Source: an uncultured Bacteroidota bacterium (lineage in GTDB: Bacteria > Bacteroidota > Bacteroidia > Flavobacteriales > Flavobacteriaceae). Taken from it: a DNA stretch of 44,422 nt. Location of the stretch: assembly GCA_902536935.1 (NCBI GenBank), contig CACAZM010000004.1:50001-94422 (forward strand). Direction: 5' to 3'. Both the position numbers and the translations under genes were made by a program. A model generated the notes under the pieces. That model was given only the letters and a program-made list of their open reading frames with translations, made no database searches and was not told the origin of the DNA. Below, piece by piece: positions 27,404-36,286 of this stretch. Every line of letters begins with the position of its first letter. The stretch's first letter is position 1.

Positions 27404-27627
27404 TGGTAAGATGATATTTGCTGATCATAAAATTTGGTAGCTTGCTCAACCCAATGTGCTACTTCTTGTGTTGCGATTTCTTTATCTTCAGCAGAAAAGG
27501 ACTCCCACCACTCGATCTCATCGTTTTGAAAGTTGATTACAAAACGAGGAAAAGTGGTGTGGATTACAAAAATTGATTCTGGATATTCAGATGAATCCGC
27601 TAAAAGAAATTCAGGTAGTTGTTCCAT
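27400..27627 (-). CDS. Conserved hypothetical protein, flavobacterial
   Basis: A 75-aa acidic soluble protein (MEQLPEFLLADSSEYPESIF, then FVIHTTFPRFVINFQNDEIEWWESF and a helical C-terminus). I recognise the pattern as a conserved unnamed protein of flavobacteria but know no function. The frame is open to 27723, yet the ATG at 27627 gives the compact conserved form and the upstream part only shadows the MATE gene. It overlaps the MATE stop by 17 bp and the PAP2 start by 4 bp, so all three are likely translated from one message. Confidence 0.72.
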   Translation of the reverse strand: MEQLPEFLLADSSEYPESIFVIHTTFPRFVINFQNDEIEWWESFSAEDKEIATQEVAHWVEQATKFYDQQISSYQ

Positions 27628-28988
27628 TGTTACGAATAAGTTTTTTGGTCTGGAATAAAAAACGAAGATACAACAACAGGGAAGATGCCACCAAACCAGA
27701 TAAAAGACCGATCCAAACCCCAATAGCCCCTAAGGTCGTGTAGAGGCCAAGGTATACCATCGTTGTAAATCCAACCAAGCCGTAAGACGCAAAGCATATC
27801 CAAGTCGGAATAACCACATCTTGCAATCCGCGAAGTGCACCGAGAGCAACGACTTGAGCGCCATCAAAAATTTGAAAAAAGGCAGCGACTAAAAATAAGG
27901 ACGAAGCAATGGTAGCGACTTCTACTACATCGGCTGCTATCGATGACTCGAGATACAACCAAGGAAAGGCATCTTTGGCAAATATAAAAATCACTGCAAA
28001 GACAATATCAATAAACAGCGTCAATAAAAAAAACTGACTTGGCTATCCTTCTCAAATCCACAAATGCACCCAAACCCTTTTGATTCCCAACACGTACCAT
28101 CGCTGCCACACTCAACCCCATGGCTACCATAAAGGTCATGGAAGAAATATTGAGTGCAATTTGATTTGCTGCCTGTTCGTTTTTCCCTAAGAGTCCACAT
28201 ACCCATATCGCAGAGGTAAAAAATGCAACCTCAAAAAGCATTTGAAGGGAAGATGGAAACCCCAACCGAAAGAGCTTACGCATTTGAATTTTGGAATATG
28301 CCATCTGCCATATCCCTTTGATATAATATAATAAATGTTTGTCGTAGCGAATCAAAACGATCAATGCAAAAAGCATCACTAATCGAGAAATTAGTGTTCC
28401 AATTGCAGCACCTGTAACACCCCATTCGGGGAAACCCCATTTACCAAAAATCAATACATAATTTACAATCACGTTGACCATGTTGGCAAGCACAGTCGCA
28501 TACATAGAGTAACGAGTTAGCGACATTCCATCTGTAAACTGTTTAAAGGCCTGAAAAACAATTAATGGGAAAAGAGAAGCAGCAACCCATTTCAAATACG
28601 GGAATGCCAATTCGACAACTTCTTCAGGCTGACCCATAGAAAACATCAGATTTCGTGAAAGGTAAACCAATAAAAACAGAGCCAAGCCCAAAACAAGACA
28701 CCACAGCAGACCGTGATAGAAAATCGACTTGACCTCTTCTGGGCGTTTGGCTGCGTCTCCCTCGGCTATCAAGGGGGTAATAGCAGTTGAAAATCCAATT
28801 CCAACCGACATCGCAATAAAAATAAAGCTGTTGCCGAGTGAGATTGCTGCCAATTCAGCAGTCCCCAGTTGCCCCACCATTACATTATCTATAAACTGAA
28901 CTAAGGTGTGACCCAACATTCCGATAATGACTGGGTAAGAAAGTTTTAGGTTATAGGAAAATTCTTTGGTGTAATCCGTAAGATTCAA
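27611..28988 (-). pseudogene. MATE family efflux transporter, interrupted by a +1 frameshift
   Basis: Two consecutive frames make one NorM-like MATE multidrug/Na+ antiporter. The first (28988-28008, 326 aa) holds the N-terminal bundle (GHTLVQFIDNVMVGQLGTAELAAISLGNSF) and part of the second, and stops early. The second (from 28024 to 27611, about 137 aa, no ATG) continues with the remaining helices (WLYLESSIAADVVEVATIASSLFLVAAFFQIFDGAQVVALGALRG). The break is a run of eight T (28033-28026 on this strand). With seven T the reading is RIAKSVFLLTLFIDIVF and the joined protein has about 458 aa, the normal MATE length. It could be a true pseudogene, a homopolymer sequencing error, phase variation or slippage decoding. 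Neighbours on both sides are intact and tightly packed. Confidence 0.88.
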
Positions 28989-28998
28989 ATTTGTCCGA

Positions 28999-30402
28999 TT
29001 ATTTAGCTTCTAAAAGTGATCCTCCGACAAGACCATAGGTGTCATATAAATAAATGAGAGAAGTCAGGGTGCCAGCACCCAATTCAAGCTCTCTTTTATT
29101 TACAGCATCAAAGGTATCTGTAGCTGCATGATGATGGTCAAAGTATCGTTGGGAATCGGGGCGCAGTCCAGCCAATACATTGGTTTTGGTTTTTAGCGGA
29201 CCGATGTCTGCTCCACTCCCACCCTTTTCAAAGTAATGGATCAAATACGGCTTGAACAAAGGTTCCCAAGATTGCACCTGTTCAAATTCGTAATCAGGAA
29301 GATCAAAATTAAATCCTCTTGGAGTAAATCCCCCGGCATCAGATTCGAGTGCGAAAATATGTGTTTCGCCTTTTAAGGCAGCCATCTCAGCATACTTACG
29401 GCCTCCTCGGAGTCCGTTTTCTTCATTCATAAACAATACAACACGAATTGTCCTCTTGGGTTTGTAGTCCAGCTCTTTAAAAAGACGTAACACTTCCATA
29501 GACTGTACACAGCCCGCACCGTCATCATGGGCACCATCGCCAATATCCCAGGAATCGAGATGACCGCCCACCAGAATAATTTCATCTGGAAACATTGAAC
29601 CAGTGATTTCACCAATCACATTATAAGACAATACATCTTCATACTGTTTACACTGTTGACGAAAAAAAAATTTGAGATATGGGGCAATTTTTAGAAGATT
29701 ACTCAATTTCTCTGCTGCGTTGGTGCTTATTGCAGCAGCAGGAATACGTTGATTCACCGGTTGATCGCCATAGCTCATGGCTCCCGTATGCGGATAATCA
29801 TCCATACTAAGACTCATCGACCGTACGATAACCCCAATCGCACCGAATTTACTTGCCTGACGAGCCCCATCGTAGCGTTGATTCACACAACCCCCGTAAG
29901 CAGAGAACGTACTGATCAAATCCGCTTGCATCGGGCGATTAAAAAAAACAATTTTTCCATCGATATTCTCTCGTCCCAAGACAGCGAGTTCCTCAAAATT
30001 TTGTACTTCTACTACCTCAGCTTTTAAGCCAACAGAAGGAGTTGCTACCGATCCCCCTAATGCGGTAATCGGGACGTTGAAAGTCACCCCTGGCTCAGTT
30101 TCAATCAACGCAAATTCTTTAGAACCACGAACCCATTTTGGCACCAATACGGGCTGTAACCAAACTCTGTCTAAGTTTAGCTTTTCCAACTCTTCTTTAG
30201 ACCATTCTACAGCACGTTCAGCATTGAGCGAACCCGAAAGACGCCCCCCAATTTGGTTGGTTAGATAGTCTAGCCAGTCATAGGCCTGGCCGTTGAGCAA
30301 AGCCGTTTTATAAATCGATTTTAACATCAAAGAATCTTTTTGCTGCTGGGAATAGGAAAAGCATACAACAAAAAATAAAATAGAGAGCATAAATTGTTTC
30401 AT
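28999..30402 (-). CDS. M28 family zinc aminopeptidase/carboxypeptidase, exported
   Basis: A 467-aa peptidase with a type I signal peptide (MKQFMLSILFFVVCFSYSQ). A PA-like insert (about 120-250) precedes the M28 catalytic domain. Metal ligands are visible: GGHLDSWDIG (His, Asp), AHDDGAG (bridging Asp), NEENGLRGG (catalytic Glu and ligand Glu), ESDAGG (Asp) and HHHAATDT (His). It should cleave N-terminal residues or dipeptides in the periplasm or outside the cell. It lies 14 nt after the regulator gene and 10 nt before the MATE gene. Confidence 0.92.
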   Translation of the reverse strand: MKQFMLSILFFVVCFSYSQQQKDSLMLKSIYKTALLNGQAYDWLDYLTNQIGGRLSGSLNAERAVEWSKEELEKLNLDRVWLQPVLVPKWVRGSKEFALIETEPGVTFNVPITALGGSVATPSVGLKAEVVEVQNFEELAVLGRENIDGKIVFFNRPMQADLISTFSAYGGCVNQRYDGARQASKFGAIGVIVRSMSLSMDDYPHTGAMSYGDQPVNQRIPAAAISTNAAEKLSNLLKIAPYLKFFFRQQCKQYEDVLSYNVIGEITGSMFPDEIILVGGHLDSWDIGDGAHDDGAGCVQSMEVLRLFKELDYKPKRTIRVVLFMNEENGLRGGRKYAEMAALKGETHIFALESDAGGFTPRGFNFDLPDYEFEQVQSWEPLFKPYLIHYFEKGGSGADIGPLKTKTNVLAGLRPDSQRYFDHHHAATDTFDAVNKRELELGAGTLTSLIYLYDTYGLVGGSLLEAK

Positions 30403-30416
30403 GATAATCAGTAGAT

Positions 30417-31565
30417 TTAGTGGTTGACAAACTGTTTGACTGCGTCTGCAGTGATGTGATTATCAGACAGAATATGGAGACGTTCAACTACATTTCGGAG
30501 TTGCCTAACGTTTCCCGTCCAATTCATTTCTTTAAGAAGTTTCACAGCGTTTTGTTCAATTGATTTTGGTGGCATTAAAGCAGCATTAAAATGATCAATG
30601 AGAAGAGGAATATCGCTTCGGCGATCATTTAATGGGGGTACTTGTATTTCGATAACAGCTAGTCGATGAAATAAATCCTCACGGAAACGCCTGGCATTAA
30701 TTTCTTCGTTTAGATTTTTATTGGTAGCTGCGACCACTCTCACATCAACAGAAATGTCTTTATCACTTCCCACACGCTGAACCTTATGCTCTTGAAGGGC
30801 ACGTAAAACTTTGGCTTGGGCTGGCAGACTCATATCGCCAATTTCGTCTAAAAACAGTGTGCCGCCATGAGCCGCTTCAAACTTTCCCTTACGTTCTTTG
30901 TGTGCCGAAGTAAACGCTCCTTTGACATGACCAAATAATTCACTTTCAATAAGCTCTGAAGGAATCGCTGCACAATTCACTTCCACAAAATTGCCTTTAG
31001 AACGAAGGCTATTTTTGTGAATGGCATCAGCAATCAACTCCTTACCGCTTCCATTTGGGCCTTGCACCAAGACGCGGGCTTGTGTGGGTGCGACTTTAGA
31101 AATCAACTTGTGAATGCGCTGCATGGCATCAGACTCTCCAACCATTTGTTGGGATACATTTGGTTTTTTTACTGTCTTTTGAACACGTGCTGGTTGGGCT
31201 TTCAATTGCAGGGCACTTCTGACCGTTGATAACAAATGATTAAGGTCAGGAGGTTTTGAAATATAATCGAATGCACCCATACGCATGGCCTTAACTGCTG
31301 TTTCCAGATTTCCATGACCAGAAATCATAACGACAGGAGTTGTAGGAGAGTGATTTCGAATAAAATCGAGCACTTCAATCCCATCCTTTTTGGGCATTTT
31401 GATATCGCAAAGAATAAGATCAAACTCTTGTTTTTTAACCATTGAGATTCCTTCTTGTCCATCTACTGCTTCAGTAAACTTATAAGTTTGATTATCTTCA
31501 TGTAAAACCTTTTTTAAAACCCGACGAATGCTATCCTCGTCTTCAATAAGCAAAACATTTGACAT
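30417..31565 (-). CDS. Sigma-54-type response regulator (receiver plus AAA+), no HTH domain
   Basis: A 382-aa NtrC-like protein. The receiver domain (1 to about 120) has acidic pocket E8/D9/E10 and phospho-acceptor D54. The AAA+ domain (about 140-365) has Walker A GPNGSGKE (169-176), the sigma-54 contact loop GAFTSA (216-221, a variant of GAFTGA), FLDEIGDMS and the arginine-finger region RFREDLFHRL. It ends right after ADAVKQFVNH and lacks the Fis-type helix-turn-helix (about 60-80 residues) of full-length NtrC proteins. It may therefore activate from solution or through a partner. No cognate kinase is in the window. mscS lies 1 nt upstream and the M28 peptidase gene 14 nt downstream. Confidence 0.9.
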   Translation of the reverse strand: MSNVLLIEDEDSIRRVLKKVLHEDNQTYKFTEAVDGQEGISMVKKQEFDLILCDIKMPKKDGIEVLDFIRNHSPTTPVVMISGHGNLETAVKAMRMGAFDYISKPPDLNHLLSTVRSALQLKAQPARVQKTVKKPNVSQQMVGESDAMQRIHKLISKVAPTQARVLVQGPNGSGKELIADAIHKNSLRSKGNFVEVNCAAIPSELIESELFGHVKGAFTSAHKERKGKFEAAHGGTLFLDEIGDMSLPAQAKVLRALQEHKVQRVGSDKDISVDVRVVAATNKNLNEEINARRFREDLFHRLAVIEIQVPPLNDRRSDIPLLIDHFNAALMPPKSIEQNAVKLLKEMNWTGNVRQLRNVVERLHILSDNHITADAVKQFVNH

Positions 31566-31566
31566 A

Positions 31567-32382
31567 TTATGATGAATGGATTACGCGTTGTGGGAATGGT
31601 ATTTCAATATTATTCTCCGCAAAGGCATCATAGATTGAAAATCGAATATCACTTTGAATTGGAACGGCTTTAAAGCTGTTTTTCAATGAAAAGGCAATTT
31701 CAAAATCGAGACTGCTTTCTCCAAAGTTTTGAAACAAAACTGTCGGGGCTGGTGTTTTCAACACCGAACTGTGTTGTTCCGCGATATCAATCAATATTTT
31801 AGTGACGAGTTTAACATCTGTTCCGTAGGCAACGCTAACTGCTACACGTTCTCTGGTAATTTTTCCGTTTTCTGTCCAATTGTATAGGGTATTAGTCAGA
31901 TACAAGTGATTAGGAATTACAAGAACTTTATTATCTATAGTCACGGCTCGCGTTGTTCGTAGGGTGATGTTTTCAACTTTACCGACTTTACCATCAACTT
32001 CAATAATATCTCCTACGTGAACCGATTGGTCAATCAAGATAAAAACCCCTGATATAATATCTTGGAAAAAAGTTTGTAGAGCGAATCCGATCCCAACCAA
32101 CAAGGCAGCAGAGGCAGCAAAAATTGCGGTGAGCTCTACACCCATATTTTGCAGCGCCAAAAGAATGATGATCGTGTAGATGCTGTAATTGAGAAAGCCA
32201 AAAATGGGTTTAAACTTTCCTTTGCGTTCAGTTGTAAAATTACGGGAAACAATTCTTTTAAAGAGCCGAAGTACTAATCTGGAAGCAAAAAAAACAAGAA
32301 GAAAAATGAGAAAAAGTTTCAGATTGAAACTTAAGCCACCAAACGATAGATTCTTCGTAAAGAAATCAACAAATCTTTCCAT
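31567..32382 (-). CDS. mscS: Small-conductance mechanosensitive channel, MscS family
   Basis: A 271-aa channel with three membrane helices. The pore-lining TM3 (FAASAALLVGIGFALQTFFQDIISGVFILIDQ, about 88-120) is followed by the MscS beta domain (VHVGDIIEVDGKVGKVENITLRTT, then VIPNHLYLTNTLYNW) and the cytosolic cage. It opens under membrane tension to release solutes on osmotic downshock. It is the first gene of the minus-strand run. The dnaJ terminator lies just upstream, so it must have its own promoter or read-through. The coupling to a response regulator 1 nt downstream suggests a stress-related operon, which is inference. Confidence 0.92.
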   Translation of the reverse strand: MERFVDFFTKNLSFGGLSFNLKLFLIFLLVFFASRLVLRLFKRIVSRNFTTERKGKFKPIFGFLNYSIYTIIILLALQNMGVELTAIFAASAALLVGIGFALQTFFQDIISGVFILIDQSVHVGDIIEVDGKVGKVENITLRTTRAVTIDNKVLVIPNHLYLTNTLYNWTENGKITRERVAVSVAYGTDVKLVTKILIDIAEQHSSVLKTPAPTVLFQNFGESSLDFEIAFSLKNSFKAVPIQSDIRFSIYDAFAENNIEIPFPQRVIHSS

Positions 32383-32410
32383 TCAACTAAAGTACAAAAT
32401 GATTGTAAAA

Positions 32411-32443
32411 TAAAACCCACCCTTAATTGAAATTAAGGATGGG
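32411..32443 (-). terminator. Hairpin terminator downstream of dnaJ
   Basis: On the minus strand CCCATCCTTAATT (32443-32431) pairs with AATTAAGGGTGGG (32428-32416) with a single mismatch and a tight loop, followed by TTTTATTTTA. It lies about 90 nt after the dnaJ stop and 28 nt before mscS. Confidence 0.7.
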
Positions 32444-32496
32444 AAAAAATTGCTATGAAAAAGAAAAATTAACTATAGAATAATCTATCGTTGGTT

Positions 32497-32504
32497 CAAA
32501 TATA
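32497..32504 (-). promoter_or_regulatory. Possible -7 box between dnaJ and mscS
   Basis: TATATTTG on the minus strand (32504-32497) is a perfect TAnnTTTG match, but it lies upstream of the hairpin at 32411-32443 and has no well-spaced TTG. If it drives mscS, the transcript must pass that hairpin. Confidence 0.25.
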
Positions 32505-32534
32505 GTACAAATTTTTATTGCTGACTGTTTTTTT

Positions 32535-33644
32535 TCATGAAAACATATCTTTTACCTTATCAAAAAAAGATTTTTCTCCTTTTTTCGGGTCTGGCACAAA
32601 GTGCTCATCTGTACGCATTGACTCAAAAAACTGTTTTTGTTCTTTTGATAGGGATTGCGGAGTCCACACATTGATATGTACTAGTAAGTCCCCAGTGCCA
32701 TATCCGTTTAAGCTTGGGATTCCTTTACCTTTTAAACGCAAGATTTTTCCCGATTGAATGCCTGCTTCTAGCCGAATGCGAACAGACCCTGCTACGGTTT
32801 CGATTTCTTTGGATGCACCCAAAATGGCTTCTGGCAAGCTCACATATAGATCCATATGAAGATTATCACCTTCTCGACTGAGTGATTGATGGTTTTGTAC
32901 CTGTACCAAAACGATTAAATCGCCAGAAATTCCATTTCCAGGGGCATCATTTCCTTTTCCTGACATTTTGAGTTGCATGCCATCTTCCACACCTGGGGGG
33001 ATATTGACAGCCACCATCTCTTCTTTGCTAATCAATCCATTTGCATCTGATCCCGATGGTCGATTGACAAGCACCTGTCCAGAACCACCACATGCTGAGC
33101 AGGTCGATGCCGTTTGCATCCGACCAAGGACTGTGTTGGTCACACGCATTACTTGTCCTGTACCATTACATGTTGGACAAGTTGAAAATCGTGCTTCTGG
33201 TGCTTGGACTTTTCGTTTGACTTTGATTTTCTTTTCAACACCCAAAACGACTTCTTCGAGAGACAACTTAACGCGTACTCGAAGATTAGTGCCTTTTGAT
33301 GTCCGTCTTCCATCTCCACCAAATCCGCTGAAACCTCCACCAAAAGCACTGCCAAAAATATCTCCAAATTGGCTAAAAATATCTTCCATATTCATACCGC
33401 CACCGCCAAATCCCTGACCACCTTCAAAGGCAGCATGACCAAATCGATCATATTGCTCGCGCTTTTGTTGATCGCTGAGAATCTCATAAGCTTCTGCTGC
33501 TTTCTTGAACTCCTGTTCCGCTTTGGTGTCTCCAGGGTTTTTATCTGGATGGAATTGAATCGCCTTTTTGCGATATGCCTTTTTGATTTCGTTGGCCGAA
33601 GCCGATTTAGATACCCCTAATATTTCGTAATAGTCTTCTTTCAT
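32535..33644 (-). CDS. dnaJ: Molecular chaperone DnaJ (short zinc finger)
   Basis: A 369-aa Hsp40 co-chaperone that stimulates DnaK. J-domain with HPD at 32-34, G/F-rich region (about 70-110), zinc region, and C-terminal substrate-binding domains ([36 protein letters not shown]). The open frame reaches 33674, but [14 protein letters not shown] at 33644 is the standard start and avoids overlap with grpE. Oddity: only two CxxCxGxG motifs ([16 protein letters not shown]) are present in place of four, so one of the two zinc centres is missing. This reduced form seems characteristic of flavobacteria. It is co-transcribed with grpE, 16 nt apart. Confidence 0.94.
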   Translation of the reverse strand: MKEDYYEILGVSKSASANEIKKAYRKKAIQFHPDKNPGDTKAEQEFKKAAEAYEILSDQQKREQYDRFGHAAFEGGQGFGGGGMNMEDIFSQFGDIFGSAFGGGFSGFGGDGRRTSKGTNLRVRVKLSLEEVVLGVEKKIKVKRKVQAPEARFSTCPTCNGTGQVMRVTNTVLGRMQTASTCSACGGSGQVLVNRPSGSDANGLISKEEMVAVNIPPGVEDGMQLKMSGKGNDAPGNGISGDLIVLVQVQNHQSLSREGDNLHMDLYVSLPEAILGASKEIETVAGSVRIRLEAGIQSGKILRLKGKGIPSLNGYGTGDLLVHINVWTPQSLSKEQKQFFESMRTDEHFVPDPKKGEKSFFDKVKDMFS

Positions 33645-33660
33645 TTTATCGCAATTGATA

Positions 33661-34182
33661 TTAATTTCCGACAACTACCTTGGGGTAACGTATAATTTTC
33701 TCGCCGAGGGTATAACCCGTTCCAACAACATCAACAATTTTGCCTTTCAACTTGTCTTCTGGGGCTGGAATTTGTGTGATTGCCTCGTGCAATTCTACAT
33801 CAAAATCATCTCCTTTGCCAACTTCCATCTTGGCCAACCCTTGGTTTTGTAAGGTGTCAATTAACTTGTTATAAATCAGCTCGATTCCTTGTAACTGACC
33901 TTGATTTTCTGACTTCTTCATTTCGGTCAAAGCACGTTCAAAATCATCAACGACAGCTAAAAGCGCAGTAACAACCTCTTGAGAGGCGGTTTTATAAAGC
34001 TCTAAACGCTCTTTTGAGGTTCTTTTTTTATAGTTTTCAAACTCGGCAAACAATCGTAAAAACTTATCTTTTTCTTTTTCTACTTCCGATATGAGTTCAT
34101 CGATTTGATTTTGCAAATTATCTTGTTTGCTTTTCTTTGTCGCAACGTTTTTTGTGCTTTTCTTAGAGTTGGTTTTCGCCAT
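33661..34182 (-). CDS. grpE: Nucleotide exchange factor GrpE
   Basis: A 173-aa DnaK nucleotide exchange factor. A Lys-rich N-terminus precedes the long dimerising coiled coil (about 25-90, [26 protein letters not shown]). The beta domain follows, with the family signature near the C-terminus ([29 protein letters not shown]). The frame allows GTG at 34185 next to ATG at 34182; the ATG is chosen. Two tandem promoter candidates lie upstream. dnaK is not in the window. Confidence 0.94.
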   Translation of the reverse strand: MAKTNSKKSTKNVATKKSKQDNLQNQIDELISEVEKEKDKFLRLFAEFENYKKRTSKERLELYKTASQEVVTALLAVVDDFERALTEMKKSENQGQLQGIELIYNKLIDTLQNQGLAKMEVGKGDDFDVELHEAITQIPAPEDKLKGKIVDVVGTGYTLGEKIIRYPKVVVGN

Positions 34183-34206
34183 CACTATATTTTAAAAAAT
34201 ATTTGG

Positions 34207-34249
34207 CAAAAGTAACGCCAAAAGTAGACTTCTGCCAATTTGGCATCAA
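34207..34249 (-). promoter_or_regulatory. Two overlapping promoter candidates for grpE-dnaJ
   Basis: On the minus strand two identical TACTTTTG boxes (34226-34219 and 34214-34207) lie 12 bp apart. Each has a TTG upstream at 20 or 21 nt (34249-34247 and 34238-34236). Both match the TTG-N19-21-TAnnTTTG pattern and end 25-37 nt before grpE. I see no CIRCE-type heat-shock operator. Confidence 0.6.
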
Positions 34250-34250
34250 T

Positions 34251-35165
34251 TCATTTATCTTTCGCAATTAAATCTGCTACACAAGCAGAGAGCTTGGGAA
34301 ACTCAAACGGGTATCGACTATCAAGTAACCGTTCTGGCTTGGCATAAATGCTATCGAACACCAATTTGTGCATTTCACCCAAAGTAATAGACATCAAGAA
34401 TCTTGGGATTCCTGGAAAAAATTGCGGGGCACCTACCGTTTTGGCGATGGTTTCAATCAAATCTCGTTGACGCACTGGGTTTGGAGCTGTTGCATTAACA
34501 CAACCCTCCATTTGGTTTTGCAAACAATAGTCAATCACTCCGACCAAATCGTCAATGTGTATCCACGACTGCCACTGTTTCCCATTACCAAACCAAGCAC
34601 CTAGCCCCCACCTAGTGGGTAACGATAAGGGGACAAAGGCGCCACCTTTAATTGAGAGTACCAATCCAATACGCAATAAGGTTGTTTTGCAGGAAAGCTC
34701 TTCAAACTGTTTGGCCTCTTCTTCCCATTGACGAACAACCTCACCATCAAAGTCGTTTGAAAAAACAGCATCTGACTCGCTATAGTGCCGTTGAAAATCA
34801 CTGCGATAAATCCCAATGGCTGATGCATTAATAAGGTGTGGTTTTTGTTTGCTTTGCTTCACAGCATCAAATAGCAACCTAGTAGACTGTATCCTGCTGT
34901 TGAGTATTGAACGTTTATTTTTTGTTGTCCAGCGCTGATTGATTTTTGCCCCTGCTAGGTTAATGATGGCATTAACCCCCTCCAAAGCACGGTGATCGAT
35001 TTGCGCATTTTGAGGAGACCATTGAAAAACTCGGGTTTGCTCATAATTAGTTTGCCAAGTTGTTCTTGTTGTCAAAATATTTAGGAAATGTCCTTTGGAA
35101 AGCAAGTGACTGCACAGTTGTGTGCCGATCAAACCCGTTGCACCTGTAACAAGAATCCTCATCAT
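34251..35165 (-). CDS. TIGR01777 family NAD(P)-binding epimerase-like protein
   Basis: A 304-aa extended short-chain dehydrogenase fold of the YfcH/TIGR01777 group. The Rossmann motif ILVTGATGLIGTQLC is at the N-terminus, then AIINLAGAKINQRWTTKNK (about 67-85), NASAIGIYRS, and the C-terminal DUF1731 domain (about 250-300: GAPQFFPGIPRFLMSITLGEM). Relatives bind NADP and some influence cell division or carotenoid metabolism, but the reaction is unknown. Two ATGs stand in tandem at 35165 and 35162; either may start. It is divergent from ilvE. Confidence 0.9.
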   Translation of the reverse strand: MMRILVTGATGLIGTQLCSHLLSKGHFLNILTTRTTWQTNYEQTRVFQWSPQNAQIDHRALEGVNAIINLAGAKINQRWTTKNKRSILNSRIQSTRLLFDAVKQSKQKPHLINASAIGIYRSDFQRHYSESDAVFSNDFDGEVVRQWEEEAKQFEELSCKTTLLRIGLVLSIKGGAFVPLSLPTRWGLGAWFGNGKQWQSWIHIDDLVGVIDYCLQNQMEGCVNATAPNPVRQRDLIETIAKTVGAPQFFPGIPRFLMSITLGEMHKLVFDSIYAKPERLLDSRYPFEFPKLSACVADLIAKDK

Positions 35166-35173
35166 TTTTTTTA

Positions 35174-35181
35174 CAAAATTA
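35174..35181 (-). promoter_or_regulatory. Putative -7 box for the TIGR01777 gene
   Basis: TAATTTTG on the minus strand (35181-35174) matches TAnnTTTG and ends 8 nt before the first ATG. TTG triplets occur 16 and 23 nt upstream, neither at the preferred spacing. Confidence 0.35.
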
Positions 35182-35238
35182 AGAAGTTAACGATTTTCAA
35201 TCTACAACTTTTCGTAATTTCGTTATAAATCTAAAACT

Positions 35239-36285
35239 ATGGTCATACGCCCTGTCCAAAAATCTAGGATTAAATCTGTTGATTTCGACGACTTGTCTTT
35301 TGGGACAATCTTTTCTGATCATATGTTTGTTTGTGATTATACTGACGGAGCATGGGGCGAACCAGAAATAATTCCTTATGCGCCCATCCAACTCGATCCA
35401 TCAGCTAGCGCTTTACATTATGGACAAGCCATTTTTGAGGGAATGAAGGCCTACAAAGACGATCATAGAGATGTGTGGCTTTTTCGACCAGATCAAAACA
35501 TCAAACGACTGAATAAATCTGCAGAGCGTTTGGCAATTCCTCAATTTCCAGAGGATTTGTTCTTGGAAGGTCTGCATAAGCTAATTGATTTAGATAGAGA
35601 TTGGGTACAATCTGGGGTTGGAAACTCTCTTTACATCCGCCCATTTATGTTCGCCAGTGAGGCCTGTGTGCAGGCGTCTCCTGCAAAAGAGTATCGTATT
35701 ATGATCATCTGCACTCCTGTTTCTAGCTATTACAGTAGTGGAGAAGTACGCGTAAAAATTGCTGATCACTTTAGTCGTGCGCCCCAAGGGGGTACTGGCT
35801 ATGCCAAAGCAGCAGGGAACTATGCAGGTCAATTTTACCCGACGCAGCTCGCTATTGATGAAGGATATCAGCAGATCATCTGGACGGATGCTGCAACTCA
35901 TCAATATATCGAAGAAGCGGGTACAATGAATTTGTTTTTCTACATTGGAGATAAGCTGATTACTGCACCAACCTCAGATAGCATCTTGGATGGTGTAACT
36001 CGAAAAAGTGTTCTTGAACTTGCAAAAGATCTTGGGATTCAAGTCGATACACGTCAACTTTCTGTATCGGAACTCGTTGAGGGATCAAAAAATAACACAT
36101 TAAAAGAGATTTTTGGATCAGGAACTGCAGTTGTGGTTTTACCAATCCACGGATTTGGTTATAAAGGAGAAAACTTTCAACTTCCAAAATCTGAAGATTC
36201 ACTCGCATTAAAATTAAAATCAGAACTGACTTCCATTCAATATAATCGCGCCGATGATCCTTATGGGTGGCGCGTGAAGGTCTAA
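35239..36285 (+). CDS. ilvE: Branched-chain amino acid aminotransferase
   Basis: A 348-aa class IV PLP aminotransferase catalysing the last step of valine, leucine and isoleucine synthesis and the first of their breakdown. Length and motifs fit the eukaryote-like BCAT2 subgroup: ALHYGQAIFEGMKAY (58-72), LYIRPFMFASE (131-141), and the PLP lysine K190 in GTGYAKAAGNYAG. Others are EEAGTMNLFF, with the Glu contacting the PLP ring, and GSGTAVVVLPI near the C-terminus. It ends 1 nt before the convergent MazG-like gene. A near-match -7 box (TAATTTCG, 35215-35222) precedes it. Confidence 0.94.
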   Translation: MVIRPVQKSRIKSVDFDDLSFGTIFSDHMFVCDYTDGAWGEPEIIPYAPIQLDPSASALHYGQAIFEGMKAYKDDHRDVWLFRPDQNIKRLNKSAERLAIPQFPEDLFLEGLHKLIDLDRDWVQSGVGNSLYIRPFMFASEACVQASPAKEYRIMIICTPVSSYYSSGEVRVKIADHFSRAPQGGTGYAKAAGNYAGQFYPTQLAIDEGYQQIIWTDAATHQYIEEAGTMNLFFYIGDKLITAPTSDSILDGVTRKSVLELAKDLGIQVDTRQLSVSELVEGSKNNTLKEIFGSGTAVVVLPIHGFGYKGENFQLPKSEDSLALKLKSELTSIQYNRADDPYGWRVKV

Positions 36286-36286
36286 T

